64,000 nt of DNA from Morinoia aosen. Its lineage: Eukaryota; Arthropoda; Malacostraca; Amphipoda; Talitridae. The first letter of the stretch is position 1. Each line of letters begins with the position of its first letter. The notes under the pieces were generated by a model. It saw only the letters and a list, made by a program, of their open reading frames with translations. It made no database searches and had not been told where the DNA came from. Shown here in pieces: positions 11,020 to 22,130 of the stretch. The stretch lies in contig CM059557.1 of the NCBI GenBank assembly GCA_030386875.1, forward strand, positions 63,132,514-63,196,513, written 5' to 3'. Made by a program: the position numbers and the translations under genes.

Positions 11020-12376
11020 TAAAAAATCCCGAGCACCTGACTCCGCATCTGCAAAATGTACTTCACTCCTACCGCGCAATTGGCTACCTCTGTTTACATT
11101 ACCACCGCGTAGATAAGCCTTGTAACCTCTTATTTCACTTCCCGTAGCTCTACAATATTTCACCAAGTGTGCACCGCCGCAAGCGAAACATCCTTGCCCG
11201 ATACTACCTCTTGGCTTAAACTGACCTCTCTGAGATCTACACTCAAAATGACCAACAACTGAACACGAACTGCAAAATGGAAAACCCCGTTTTTTAGTTC
11301 CCGCTTCATATTTGGATCCCGCAAAATGCCCTGAAGCCTGACTAGAACTGCTGGGATCACTGTCTGTTCTTATAGCATTGCACTCCATAGAACCTGTTGT
11401 TTTATCTCCTATGTAACCACTAAATTCTCTCGCTCTTCCACGAGGATTTCGCACCCAGGGTCTAGGACCTGCAATCCTGCGTTGCCCTACACGATTCCTA
11501 CGGTAGTTTCCGAAATTCCCATAGAAAACTTCACTCTCCAGAAAGGAGTCCTGTGCGTCAACGCAGTCATCAAGACCACTAGTTACATCTGCTACGTAAC
11601 TTTCATTATCATTTCGGACTGGGTACTGGGCCGCAAGGATTTTCTTTGTTTCAGCTTGGCTCCTAACAGTAGCAATTAAACGTGCTAGGAGCTCTTCTGA
11701 TGACCCAGTTTGGCACTCGAAAACTTTCTTCGCGAAAGATTGGTCCAACAAGGGAAAAAGTAGTTAAAGCGAGACTGTACACGATGCTGTCTGCAACAAA
11801 TCGTTTGAGTTCTGCCTGCGTTGTGCAAGCTTGGTAGTAGGGATGGCGTTGCCAACCCAACGTATTTGAATTTAACACATTATCAGAAAGTTTACGTATT
11901 TTTGGAAAAACTGTTACTAATTGTGCTGCCAAAGCATCATTGCGGACCAGTTGGAGTTCATTTAAATCGCATGCAAGGGCGTGAAGTGACTTCTCACCCT
12001 TGCACACGTAAATGTCGTCCAAAATTTTTACAACTTCATCAAAAGTGTAATTTAGATCACTATTCACTAACTTGGTCACTACCGAATTGAAGTCACCAAC
12101 TTGTTTATGGGCAGACCGCACAAGGAATTCCTTCTTTGCATTATCACTATTGACCTCTGGCAGAAGTGATATGTAAGCTTTGAGATTCATTATATGTGTA
12201 CTCAATGTTTTATTTTCAAGGAACTCCGGATCTGCAAAACGACGTCTACCTCGGAAAGTCGGGATCTCCGCGCTTGACATTATGGTTCCTGCTCTAGGAG
12301 GTATGTTTGCCGCTATTTCACGAGCTAACTGAGTCCTATCAGTATCATTACTAGTGCTAGCGCTGGGAGTGGTCAT
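11008..12376 (-). pseudogene. gag: Gypsy gag, split by a frameshift
   Basis: Gag forms the particle and binds element RNA. The first frame (12376-11663) starts MTTPSASTS and has a capsid-like helical region. The second frame (11751-11008) has an Arg/Gly-rich nucleocapsid part with CFACGGAHLVKYC, a CCHC knuckle whose middle spacing is 3 rather than the usual 4, and a partial second motif CSSCSVVGHFEC. The two frames join near 11750-11765 at a T5 run: dropping one T makes the reading continuous, so this copy seems to have a one-base insertion there. The ATG at 12376 is the first in frame. Gag ends at TAG 11008-11010, just beyond the frameshift site. Confidence 0.88.
11020..11026 (-). promoter_or_regulatory. 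Gag-pol programmed -1 frameshift site (U UUU UUA)
   Basis: In the gag frame the codons are GAT TTT TTA, giving a canonical T TTT TTA heptamer in the correct phase. Slipping back one base avoids the gag stop nine bases downstream and enters the open pol frame. I see no strong stem at the usual 5-9 base spacing. A six-pair stem (CGAGAG/CTCTCG) begins about 50 bases further on. Confidence 0.8.
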
Positions 12377-13354
12377 TGTGGTATTTTGGAAGCAGTAAAT
12401 CTAGGAGTGCTTATCCTACCACTTTTCGTTTTAATTGGTTCTGAGCGGACGTATTCCTCCGAATCCGATGTGTCCGACATGAATATTACCACATATTTAC
12501 TTCAAGAATCAACTTCAACCAAAAATATGTAAAAAGTAAAACAAAAACACACATCTAAATTCCAATAATATACGCTGTAGAAAATACACAATCCAATAAT
12601 ATACGCTCTAGAAAATACACAATCAATTCAAGTACACAATCAATTTCTTCCCTGGTATTTGGAAAGGCAATACTCTAAAAAGTACAAACTCCAGATAAAA
12701 ATCCTTGAAATCTCCAGATCAAATTTTGGAAACACTCCAGTACACACTTGAGCAGACTTCAAAATAAATCAGAAAATACCGAAACCCTTTTCCTTTTTTA
12801 CCCGCTGGGGTATTAAAAAAAATCACAACACCTAAAACCCTTTATCAACACTGCAAATCACCACAAAAAATTGCCCTTACTCTGGAACATTGAGACAGAA
12901 AAGGTGTTGTTTACTCTGCTAAACCAAGGACCGCGCGTCGCAGTGCGACTCTCACTACGTACAAGGGGTGACTGAAGTTACTGACAGAGACAGAGGCACA
13001 GAGCCTTGCTCAACGAAGAGTGCATCGCCGCATTGCGACAGAAAAAACTACTAACAACAAAACTCGAGCAGCAACGCTCTCGGTACTAACGCACTGAAGA
13101 AAAAAAATTCAGGAGAACACTTAACTGCAAAAAAAGTCGAGCTGCCGGGTAAGATGCCGCTGATACCCGATGTCGAGCTGCAGGGTAAGACGCCGCTGGT
13201 ACCCGATGTCGAACGACGTATTCGTTGATGATAACTTTTGATTGTACCACTGTTCGTACTTAACACTGCAACAGTTAGTGTTATTTACGTGACACTTTTT
13301 GTTCGTGGTAACGTATCAACACCCAAAGTTATTGTTCACTCAAAAAAATGTCCT
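12377..13354 (-). other. Gypsy leader between the small ORF and gag, with two short tandem repeats
   Basis: About 1 kb with no long frame. Two tandem duplications stand out: a 31-bp unit (CCAATAATATACGCT...) at 12562-12623, and a 36-bp unit (GTCGAGCTGC...TACCCGAT) at 13136-13207. This long leader may hold packaging or splice signals, but none is identifiable by eye. Confidence 0.6.
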
Positions 13355-13585
13355 TTACTCATTATTCGTCGCTGGTGATGCTGCACCAATGGTCACTTCG
13401 AAGACAATTTCGATGTCCTCTCCAGATTCGTAAACCAGCACCCTCGTGCGGAATGGAGATCCGATGTTGAGCCAAATAGTGAACTCGGTGTAAACCTCCA
13501 CCAGCGCCTCCACTGGGATTTGGAAACCGAAGACAATAACGGACGGTTGCGGCTGCCACACTTGGTTATTGTTATTGGGGGTCAT
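13355..13585 (-). CDS. Small leader ORF upstream of Gypsy gag, unknown function
   Basis: 76 codons from the ATG at 13585 (MTPNNNNQVWQPQPS...) to a TAA at 13355. The frame is also open upstream, without ATG, to near 13618. It lies between the primer site (13683-13692) and gag, so it would be the first ORF on the genomic transcript. The sequence alternates hydrophobic and polar residues (SVIVFGFQIPVEALVEVY, DIEIVFEVTIGAA), suggesting beta strands, and has no Cys or membrane helix. Standard Gypsy elements have no ORF here. I recognise no family. It is intact although gag and pol are damaged. Confidence 0.4.
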   Translation of the reverse strand: MTPNNNNQVWQPQPSVIVFGFQIPVEALVEVYTEFTIWLNIGSPFRTRVLVYESGEDIEIVFEVTIGAASPATNNE

Positions 13586-13682
13586 TGAGACTGTAAAGTC
13601 TTCGATTAGTTCAGCCACGGGACACTTAACTTTACTTTTTATCTTCTTTATTAATTATACACGAACAGGTGAGTTTACCTCA

Positions 13683-13692
13683 GACTGCGCCA
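13683..13692 (-). promoter_or_regulatory. Primer-binding site, tRNA-Ser type
   Basis: The minus strand reads TGGCGCAGTC, complementary to a tRNA 3' end (GACTGCGCCA on the plus strand). This is the serine-tRNA primer site used by several insect Gypsy elements. Five bases separate it from the LTR edge at 13698. Confidence 0.8.
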
Positions 13693-13697
13693 CCAAA

Positions 13698-13901
13698 TGT
13701 ACGGGGCGAGTAAAACACGGTAGTATCTTGACGGTAGTGTTTATTGGTGAGAGCCAGGTGTCATTGGCAACAGGTGAGAACCGATACAGATTGAGCGCCC
13801 CAGGCTAGACAAGCTGGCCTTATAAAGGCTGCGAGACCTCAAGATATCAAGATAAACAGACAGAGCAGGCAAGAGTAGTGACGTCACATCACTCGCGCAC
13901 A
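13698..13901 (-). repeat. 5' LTR and promoter of the Gypsy element
   Basis: 204 bp, matching the 3' LTR except for two adjacent bases next to the TATA box. In transcription order (minus strand) it holds a CRE/ATF-like TGACGTCA (13879-13886), a TATA-like TTTATAAGG near 13820-13828 and AATAAA (13740-13745). The order gives U3, then R, then the polyadenylation signal. Flanked outside by ATAA at 13902-13905. Confidence 0.93.
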
Positions 13902-13905
13902 ATAA

Positions 13906-15732
13906 TACTTGTAGGGAAGATTGGTTGTCAGTAAGTGTTGCGGAAAATAAAGACGCAATGCTTCTAATTGAGGATGCTCCACGTCCTTTTTAATTAATTG
14001 CTTGGTTAGGCTTTCAAAAATTATTTTGAACATATTATGCTTCTGAATAATTTACAAGAAAACCTCATTCATATTACCCAGCAAAGTAATAGTTGACAAT
14101 TTAACTGCTGTCGAAGTAATGTTCTAGATTAAAATCCGCTGGTTACCATTGTTTGCTGATTAAATTATAACCCATGTGTATTGAATCCATACTCAGGTAA
14201 AGAGATAAACTTTAATTAAATAGGGGCGAAAAATGATGTTCTGTCATAATAGTAGTAGACAAAAAGTATTTTTTTATAACACTTAAAACGCTTTCAAAAT
14301 AACTTGAAATGAAAGTTATATATTCTTATTTTTTAATTAATCATTTATTCAGATGTATTATGAATGCTAATTAAAAAATTGTTGTACAGTGAATATTGAG
14401 CGAAAAGTAATCTTTGAAATGTTGTTTAGCTTCAACCGAGCTAATTTCAGCGAAGCCGGTATGCGATGAAATCTCAGAGCTTAAATATGTGGCACGATGC
14501 TTTTAACAATATTTTTTCCCACTTCTAATCAAAAATGATTCATCTGCTTGTGAGAAAGTTCACATCATTGATTGATTGAATTTGAACTCATTTTGAAAGT
14601 CACATATATTTGAACATTGTGAATGGACTGGATTTTATTTCAGTAATTGGTCTTTTCCTATGATCGCACCACATTTTAGTGGCTCTTCGATATTTTAATT
14701 TTTCTGTTTCAACTCGCATTTCTCATACTGTGTAGTTAAGTAACTGATATTTAAATTTTCCAATGTTTTTACGTTACGGTTGTTGTATTTAGACCGTAAT
14801 TTGAACTGATGTGAAGGTAATTTCTTGGTACAGACAGCGACGGCCACAACTCTTAATTATAAAATGTTTACGTAGAATTAATTGCTTAAGCGCCGCTGGA
14901 ATTTTTCTTTCGAGCGAATTGTTGTGGCTGAAATTTACGTTAAATCACCATAGTCAACGACTTCCATGCTCTCAAGTTTTCATTTTCATCTCAACTTCCA
15001 TGCATGTAATACACATGGATTATCAGAGCAGCAGTCAACCACGTTTTAGAATCACAACTTACGTCAGCGCAGACGTACGTACGTAGCAAAAGTTGTCAGG
15101 TGATTTGACACAGAAGCGAGGCAGTGCTGCGCATTCAGTGGGCCACAAAATTCATGTACGATGTAGCAAACCTAACAAACCAAATCTCTCAAAGTCACTT
15201 TTAAACAAAACACAAATAAAATTACGGACCCACGGCGAAAAGAAGTTATTTGCTCATTGGCATGTACAAGGCCGAGGCATTTTACGCGTTGAACCACTTT
15301 TTAACGCAGGATCTCGTTATTTATGAGACGAACAGGGACAGCAAAGAACGCCGGTGAGTATTTAATTGTTCTTTTCACTTTTTTTTCTCGTCTGTCACCT
15401 ATAGTTGCCTTTCCGCAGTTATTACGTTCCATATCGTTGTATGTCAAACGTATAAAATACAAATACTCAAAACTCTGAGCCAGGAGAGACTTTTAATTGT
15501 GATGTTCGCGTTCAGTGAGTCAAAATTTATAAAAGGTGGTTACTTTCATTTCAGTAAAAAAGTTACATATTTTGAACAATGTGTAATCCGAGGCGATGAT
15601 GCCCTTAACACAAGAATAGGATGAGGCCTTATATTTGAATTCGTCAATGACACCTCAACAAACCCTGCTGAAAAATGAACATTGACGCGTATAAGTAATT
15701 TACAAGACTAAGCGAATCTACTAACGCAACGA
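13906..15732. other. AT-rich stretch with no recognised gene
   Basis: Frames of 77-91 codons at 14811-15086 and 15093-15326 (plus strand) have no recognisable motif and composition like the surroundings. No terminal repeats or polymerase motifs found. Confidence 0.5.
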
Positions 15733-16144
15733 ATGTTATTAAGCGGTGTTTTTTCAAAAAACATAGAGTCCACTTTTACCTACTTCACAAAAGCAGAATT
15801 AGACAATGCTGAGATGAGATACCAATTAGCAATCGAGCAGAATCCCCTTGTAGCTGATACGGAATACTGCAGTGAATCAACTACCAACAGTTACTATGAA
15901 AAAAAGACCCAACCAGAAAGAACAAAATTTGACGACCAGGAACTTCACATTATACCTAAAATTTCAGCAACCAAAACGAAAAAAAAGTATGTTTAAAACA
16001 TTTACCACTAAAGTCTACAGTGCACTCATTGTTTGTACACGCTTAGAAAGGAGGAAAATTTCTGGAAAATTGGAATTAATCATGGGAAGAGAAGCTCTAT
16101 CAGAAAAACAATACGAACAGTTGAAGGTTCAATTACCTAACTAG
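15733..16144 (+). pseudogene. Coding-like fragment, unknown family, broken by a frameshift
   Basis: Two overlapping plus-strand frames (15733-15996 and 15872-16144) read like one protein interrupted by an indel near 15980. The second ends with a well-formed segment, TKVYSALIVCTRLERRKISG followed by KLELIMGREALSEKQYEQLK, with a helical, charged look. The amino-acid usage is less random than in neighbouring frames. I do not recognise it; it may be a decayed transposon ORF or a host exon. Confidence 0.3.
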
Positions 16145-16576
16145 GTAAGGAATAAGTTAAATTACCACGAGACTACTAAAGCCAGTCAATTTAACACTTT
16201 GTAGTAAATCCAACCACTCCTTTACAATATTTTGTATGAATTGAAAGATCAGAAGAAATTCGACGGAAGCCAGAACGTCAGCTTTTAATCAATCTAATAT
16301 CTCTAATGCCCGTCCAATTACTGTACATACATCGCCAAGACAGGAAGGCAACGAAAATAACCACCGTGGGTCTTTATTTGCAAACACAAACAAAACCAAA
16401 TTATTCGTAAAATGTGCTAACAAACTTTGGAAGCTGGTTAGCAAATGGACTTGAGAAATTTCTAAAAATGTTTACCGGTGGTACAAATCGTAAGCTCGCA
16501 AGTTCGTGGATGCGTCGCACCGCTAAAGACCTGATTCGGATAAACAAAAAACTTGACATTCTACCCCTTTTTCTCT

Positions 16577-16640
16577 TCAAATTAATCCAAGTCAGGTTCA
16601 ATTTAATCCAAGTCAAATTAAATTTAATCACAGTCAAATT
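16577..16640 (+). repeat. 21-bp minisatellite, left inverted array (about 3 units)
   Basis: Units of the form AATCCAAGTCAAATT are repeated here. They are the reverse complement of the array at 17542-17722, so the two arrays face each other across about 0.9 kb. Confidence 0.7.
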
Positions 16641-16814
16641 TTACATATACATAGGAAAACATTTGGATTTTATGTAAGTAATCTTGTCTTCTGTACGATA
16701 GGTTTTTAAATAATTTTAAAAATATCTTTTTCAGTATCTTATGTACCTATTTCTCTGATATAATAGTATAGAAGAAAAGTGTTTCTCGTTGAATTTGGAT
16801 CAGCGCTTCCCTCA

Positions 16815-16984
16815 AGATGGATCTCTGCAGCCAATCAACGGACTATGAAACATGTGAAGATGAACAAGACAATATACGCCCAGGAGTAAGAAGAGGAGTA
16901 AAAAGAGGAAAATACAAGAAAACACGAAAAGAAAACTGCAGAGTGATAGATGCTGCATTGAAAGATGAAGATGTATCTGTGTAG
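16815..16984 (+). CDS. Short ORF, Lys/Arg-rich, possible transposase N-terminal fragment
   Basis: 55 codons, ATG to TAG (MDLCSQSTDYETCEDEQDN...). The centre, RRGVKRGKYKKTRKENCRVI, then DAALKDEDV, recalls the N-terminal helix-turn-helix of some insect DDE transposases, where a similar basic stretch precedes R-x-x-I-I-D-A. The likeness is weak. It lies between the two inverted minisatellite arrays, so it may be the remnant of an element those arrays bound. Confidence 0.25.
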
Positions 16985-17541
16985 TTATGTGCTGATATAA
17001 ATTGTAGTCAAACGGAATCGTACATTAGTACTCAGTGAATCGCATTTGTATATTTTTTAAAGATTAAATATACCTTTCGTCCGGTAGTAATCTTTTGTAT
17101 TTGCATGTATATGATTTCAATAATAAGTGTGTGATAAAGTGAAATTTCACGAATAAAAATATCTATAAGTGTAAATAAATCCTCGAAACTATGTGGATGT
17201 GTAACATAAAATTACATTTTGAACATATATATATTCCAATGTATGCACACTGTCATCAATGTAGAATTTAAAAACATATTTAATGATGAGTATAATACGA
17301 AGTTTTTATTATTGACTTACATCTCTTACACCGCTCAAGGATCTGAATCACACTCTTCCTCCTGATACTGGATACTTACCACATTTTACGAGGGCTTGTT
17401 TTTATATTGCAGAAATTTTATGGATTCCTTGCTGAAAGGAAAAACAACTGTCTTGCTCATCACATCCATAGATACATATTTAACACAAAAAAGCTCAAAT
17501 TAACAAGTGATTATATCAATTTTTAACTCAACTTAGGGTTC

Positions 17542-17722
17542 GATTAATTTGAACTTGACTCGGATTAAACTGAACTTGACTTGGATTAATTTGAGCTTGA
17601 CTTGGATTAATTTGAACTTGACTTGGATTAATTTGAACTTGACTTGGAATAATTTGAACTAGACTTGGATTGAATTGAACTTTACTTGGATTAATTTGAA
17701 CTTGACTTGGATTAATTTGAAG
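17542..17722 (-). repeat. 21-bp minisatellite, right array (about 8.5 units)
   Basis: Tandem units GATTAATTTGAACTTGACTTG, 21 bp long, differing at one to three positions. Because 21 is a multiple of 3, the minus strand is open and reads as a seven-residue repeat (INPSQVQ), but no gene need be implied. Inverted copies stand at 16577-16640. Confidence 0.9.
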
Positions 17723-18285
17723 TAAAAAGGTGTAGTCCAATGCAACTAAGTGAACACTAAATTCGTTCTTCCAAGAATGACGTTCTCATAATCATAGATA
17801 TTTCACTCATAATCAAGAATTATTTCTGTGTAGAGGTTTCCCAGTCCCTTAAAATATTACTTTTTAGTTGTATCCTAGGTACCATGATTCGGTTAATCTG
17901 TCCAGAAGTTTTGAGATAACCACTCTGAAGATAACACACGGGAGACCGGTTGAAAACTTGGCAAATAAAATATCCATATTTAAGTTGAGTTTCATAAAGC
18001 AGCTAGACATCCCCTATTCGTTTCACCACAAAGTATCGTTTTCTAGTCAAAGTTAACTTACAGCGTGTGTGGCTCCTAGTCCAAATCGTTGTTTTGGTCC
18101 GAATCGTAGTTGCGGTGTCAAAATCTTTGTTTTCTTAGCTCGTGAATACGAAGCGTCCTTCTCTTTTTGCATCTACATCGCTGTGTCCTGTTAATGGTAT
18201 TAATATTGCAGCGTCACGAACCTTCACGCAGTTTCATAGTAATCATACATTGCATTGCTCCACTTTGATTCACTGCTTCAACCTC
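17723..18285. other. Stretch with no recognised gene, target region of the Harbinger element
   Basis: No frame beyond about 62 codons and no repeat structure seen. It ends at the TAA target duplication (18286-18288). Confidence 0.5.
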
Positions 18286-18548
18286 TAATGCCGGGGCCAC
18301 ACTACAATTTTTCGTTCGTCAAATGAATGACGGACACTCGTCATGTCAAACGGCCGTTAAGCAAGTCAGGCCACATTACGACTGTGTGTGGCTCTGACTA
18401 AGCTCTGTGATGAGCGTCCGACGTTCATCGAATGTAAACAAACCGAAGTACGTACGCGATATGGATGAGCAGGACGTGCGAATGTGTGTGAGCTCTAGAA
18501 ATTTGCTGTCGAAGGAACTTTTGTGACCGCAACTTTTTATGAAAGTAC

Positions 18549-19873
18549 AAAAAAAGCGAAACCTAAAAGCGGATGTTGGGTAAAACCATGGCGAAATAGA
18601 GCTAACAATCCGAATCGATTGAGAGAAGATCTGCTTGCTGGTGTAAACGATTACAGTTAAGTGAGATTGTTCCTACGGAGAAAATGATTATTTTTGAACG
18701 TTTCTTTTAAACGGATCATAAATGATTTTATTTAATTGGAGTGTAAAATTTAGAATTTACCGCTGAAAATAGCTTGGTTATATGGCTGAGTTGAGCAATG
18801 CTCTTTAATACAAGAATGAAAAGGGGATCCAAGAATGTTACCAGTTTGATGACTTTTGCAGGTGTCCTCAGCAACCCTCAGATAGAGCGAATGGGGAGGG
18901 ATTGAAGTCATTAAACTGTCAAGGTTTCTCCATTTATGTTTTGCATGTTTGTCTATTGTTATCTGTTAAAATTGTGCAAGTTTTCCTTGTTGAAAATGAG
19001 CTTAGGGCATGAAACGTTGAAAAAATAGATTCAAGATAAGTCTTCTCCACCGCCTTCGTTGAGAATAATATAATGCTTTCTCCGATATATAATTTTGTGT
19101 TCGTCATTTATACGTGTTAATACACAAGAATTATGCAAAAGTTTTCTTATTCTTTGCGGAAGGTATAAGACATACTGGACAAAGTTGGCTCGGTAATCTG
19201 CAAGCAAGACACCAAGTTCCAGAAATGCTTCCCTGCTTTTGATCGACTCGGAATTACCCTCTGATACCTCGCTACAATTGATCGAGTATCATGACGCAGG
19301 AGTGTTCAATAACTCATCCTTTAGGAAATCATTCGATTCTAACTGCTTGAACATGCCCCATACTCATGAACTTCTTGTGACTAACTTCCTTTCTCCACAT
19401 GTCATAGCGGCAGATGATGCGTTCCCATTGCCAACTCGTTTCATAAAGCATTATCCTTGTACTAACCTTTCTCACGACCAAAGAGTTTTCAGCTGGTCTT
19501 TCAAGAGCACAAAAAACAGAGACAAACGCATTCGGCTTACTGTCAAGTACGTTCAGAGTTTTCCGTACTGATACAAACATCACAGTCAAGAGAATCCAGT
19601 CTACCACTCTAGCAACTTGCGCTCTTTATTATTACCTAAATGATCATAAAGACTTCCGTTACATCAACCCGCTTGCTCTTGAAAAAAGGACATTATCACT
19701 GAATCGTGCACAACCCGCAGTTGGTGGGAAAACACTGGACATCATTCGGTTCGTTTTGTTGAGGCGGTCGATCGGCTGTGGCAGCTACAGCCATCAGAGA
19801 CCAGCTGAAGAACTACTTCACAAGCGGAGGAGCTGTAAGCTTGCTGAATAAGTGTTGGGACTCCATGCACTAA
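18549..19873 (+). pseudogene. PIF/Harbinger transposase (HARBI1-like), degraded
   Basis: The DDE transposase cuts and rejoins the element ends. The N-terminal piece (from 18549) reads KSGCWVKPWRNR, matching the W-V-x-P-W-x-x-R motif that opens Harbinger transposases. The middle of the protein, including the first Asp, is not found and seems deleted between about 18663 and 19140. The second half is clear: DAGVFNNSSFRKSF, then AADDAFPLPTRFIKHYP (second Asp), the N-L-S-x-x-Q-R-x-F segment, and after a frameshift near 19505 ETNAFGLLSSTFRVF, where family members have E-N-A-F-G with the catalytic Glu. The C-terminus AIRDQLKNYFTSGGAVSLL ends at TAA 19871-19873. Confidence 0.85.
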
Positions 19874-21716
19874 CACTACTGTGGAAATGCATCCTATAAG
19901 TGTTAGAAATATCTGAGAAATAATAGTTCCTCATTATTTTCTGGTATTACTTGTTGGAATGAATGTATTAGGTCAATCAACAAAATAAATTGTTTCAATA
20001 ACGTCATGTATTTTATTCCAGCTTTTCATCGTTAAATAAAACATTGACAAATCATTATTTGACTTAAGAAGGCTAACTTAAGATCTACATCAACAAGATT
20101 TAGGAAATGTATTACTGCAAACTAGATTACGTGTTAAGGTTAGGAACATCCATAACCTGAATTCACAATCACGCATTGTCGCAAAATCCATGTGCAGAGT
20201 TTCAACAAGTATAAAAATCCGATTTTTAATAACAACGTAAACCAATGTTACCAAATAAACAGTTTTGTCCACACTCATATCTAGTTTATAAATCTGCCAC
20301 TAACTGAAATAGTTTCATCCATTTACTCGTTTGCCCTACCATCATGCAGATATGGTGCATAGCTATAGTTCGCATCCTCACAAGTTGAATTGAATAGTTT
20401 CTTTTTTTGTTCACCTTAGATTAAATTATATTACAACTCAACAGCGTATTTAAAAATTTATGCATATGTGTTCTTACAGATGATTACGTGCTCATAGTAA
20501 CGGCGGATAATAGATTAGATTAGTCGTTAATTTTAGCCTCCCTACCCAGCAACAAATGCGATCCAAAGAGAGGAAGGAGGAACGTACCATTTCGTATGGA
20601 GTTAAGGAAACGCGGAATCTACGCAGAAAGGCATAGAAACAGTAAGTTGTGAAAGAAGGTCATGAAAAAAGATCAAAGTTGAAGAAGAAAGTAGTAGGTG
20701 TTGAAGAAAAGGACAGCAGTGAACCGAAAAAAGGTGGTCCTTAACATACCAAAAGAACATTTTATTTCAACAAAAAAGAAGGCCTACCTAACTCTCAGCT
20801 CGGGCCCTCACATTGTCCCCCCTGGGAGCGCTAGTTCCCATAGATACAATAATTGTATCCCCCTGAGGGGAATAATTACTAGTTACTATTATAATTATTT
20901 AGGTTATTTTAGATCATCTTAGTCACGACAACGACGTGATCAAGAGAGGAATAGTGAAGGGACCATCGAGTACGGACACTTACATCGGAAATCTAAGCAC
21001 AATGTGTGTCTCACACAGGCCATCCTTGTGTGGTAAAACGAGTGTCTTGCCACACAGGATACCATGCGTATTTAAACAGGAAGTTGGGAAGAAAATTCAA
21101 GTAAAATAAACATGCAAGAAGGTAGTAGTAGTAGTAGTAGTAGTAGGTGCTGAAGAAAAAGATGGCAATGAGCCGAAAAAACATGATCACTAAAACAAAA
21201 CCAGAAACACTATTTTAACAAGCTCGTGCCCTACCATTCTTCTCCTGGAAGTGTTACTTCCCTTAGATACAATAGTTTTTTCTCGTGATAGAGAAACAGA
21301 AAATCGGGAGATTTATAAAGTCAGATGAAGGTTAAGGGTGAAGTATTTGGAGTGGAAAAATAAGTCAAAGAGGAGCAAAAATAATAGGATGGCCCGTAAC
21401 ATATTATAGAATAGCATTGTACTGACCCTAGATATGCTATTTTACCACATAAGGTATAACTTAATTGATCTTATCATACATTGAGATAAAAGAAAGGAAC
21501 AATTTCACAGTCAGGCAGGGAAGCAATTTAAAGATAAGTTCATGATTATTATTAAAGAGGCCAGTAAATGACATCTAACACTTGTCAATTCTTAGAACAG
21601 AGTTTAGCAAGTTTCGACATGAACTTCATTTGTTCTTCACCCGCAAGGCCATTCAGTTCATCAAGCACAAGTTCACAGCAAGTTTGGTAATGTAATTATC
21701 ATTTCCAGCACTCCTT
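19874..21716. other. Harbinger internal stretch with an ancient duplication and a GTA microsatellite
   Basis: No gene found. Two blocks, about 20690-20870 and 21125-21300, are diverged direct copies: both run from a GTAGTAGGTG start through GAAGAAAA...GCCGAAAAAA to CCCATAGATACAATA-type sequence. The second begins in a (GTA)n run of about eight units at 21123-21148. Confidence 0.6.
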
Positions 21717-22130
21717 TTTAAAACAATTTAAACAATTTAAACAAAACAATTTAAACAATTTATTTACCACAGGAGATACAGAGGTAGAATGTTTCTTAAG
21801 TCTAATACAATGGTCAGAGTTGAGTATAGCTACCTGTGGGCCCGAATAAGTTCAGCGACTTCTAGGGCATCCTACCATTACATTATTCTAGGGCGTACAA
21901 TAATGTTTAACCTAATTCACTTAGCCTAGTTTCGCATTAGACTGATCAACAGGATAATGAACTCGATATTGATGTTTAATTTTACAATATAGGTCATATG
22001 GACAATATTTAACAGTATATTCGATAACGATTTGGGAGCAGACTGAAAATCGGCGATATTACTCATTGCAAATTGCATTATTAGGACCAGACATGTAGGA
22101 GGCAGGATTTGACTTGGTGATCTTACACGA

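Larger units (their letters stand above)
4114..13901 (-). mobile_element. Full-length Gypsy (Ty3/Metaviridae-type) LTR retrotransposon, 9788 bp
   Basis: The element lies on the minus strand: 5' LTR 13698-13901, tRNA-Ser primer site, small leader ORF, gag, -1 frameshift site, pol in the order protease, reverse transcriptase, RNase H, integrase, then a small membrane-segment ORF, a polypurine tract and the 3' LTR at 4114-4317. A 4-bp duplication ATAA flanks it (4110-4113 and 13902-13905). Integrase downstream of RNase H marks Gypsy rather than Copia. The LTRs differ at two adjacent bases of 204, implying recent insertion, yet gag and pol carry several frameshifts and stops. As read, the copy is structurally complete but coding-defective. 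Confidence 0.95.

Noticed and set aside
17528-17740. Protein with a seven-residue repeat (INPSQVQ)
   Set aside because: The frame is open only because a 21-bp tandem repeat preserves phase; it lacks flanking coding sequence.
20810-20870. Rho-independent terminator-like hairpin (CCCCTGAGGGG region)
   Set aside because: The context is eukaryotic, so bacterial terminator logic does not apply; it is simply a small palindrome.
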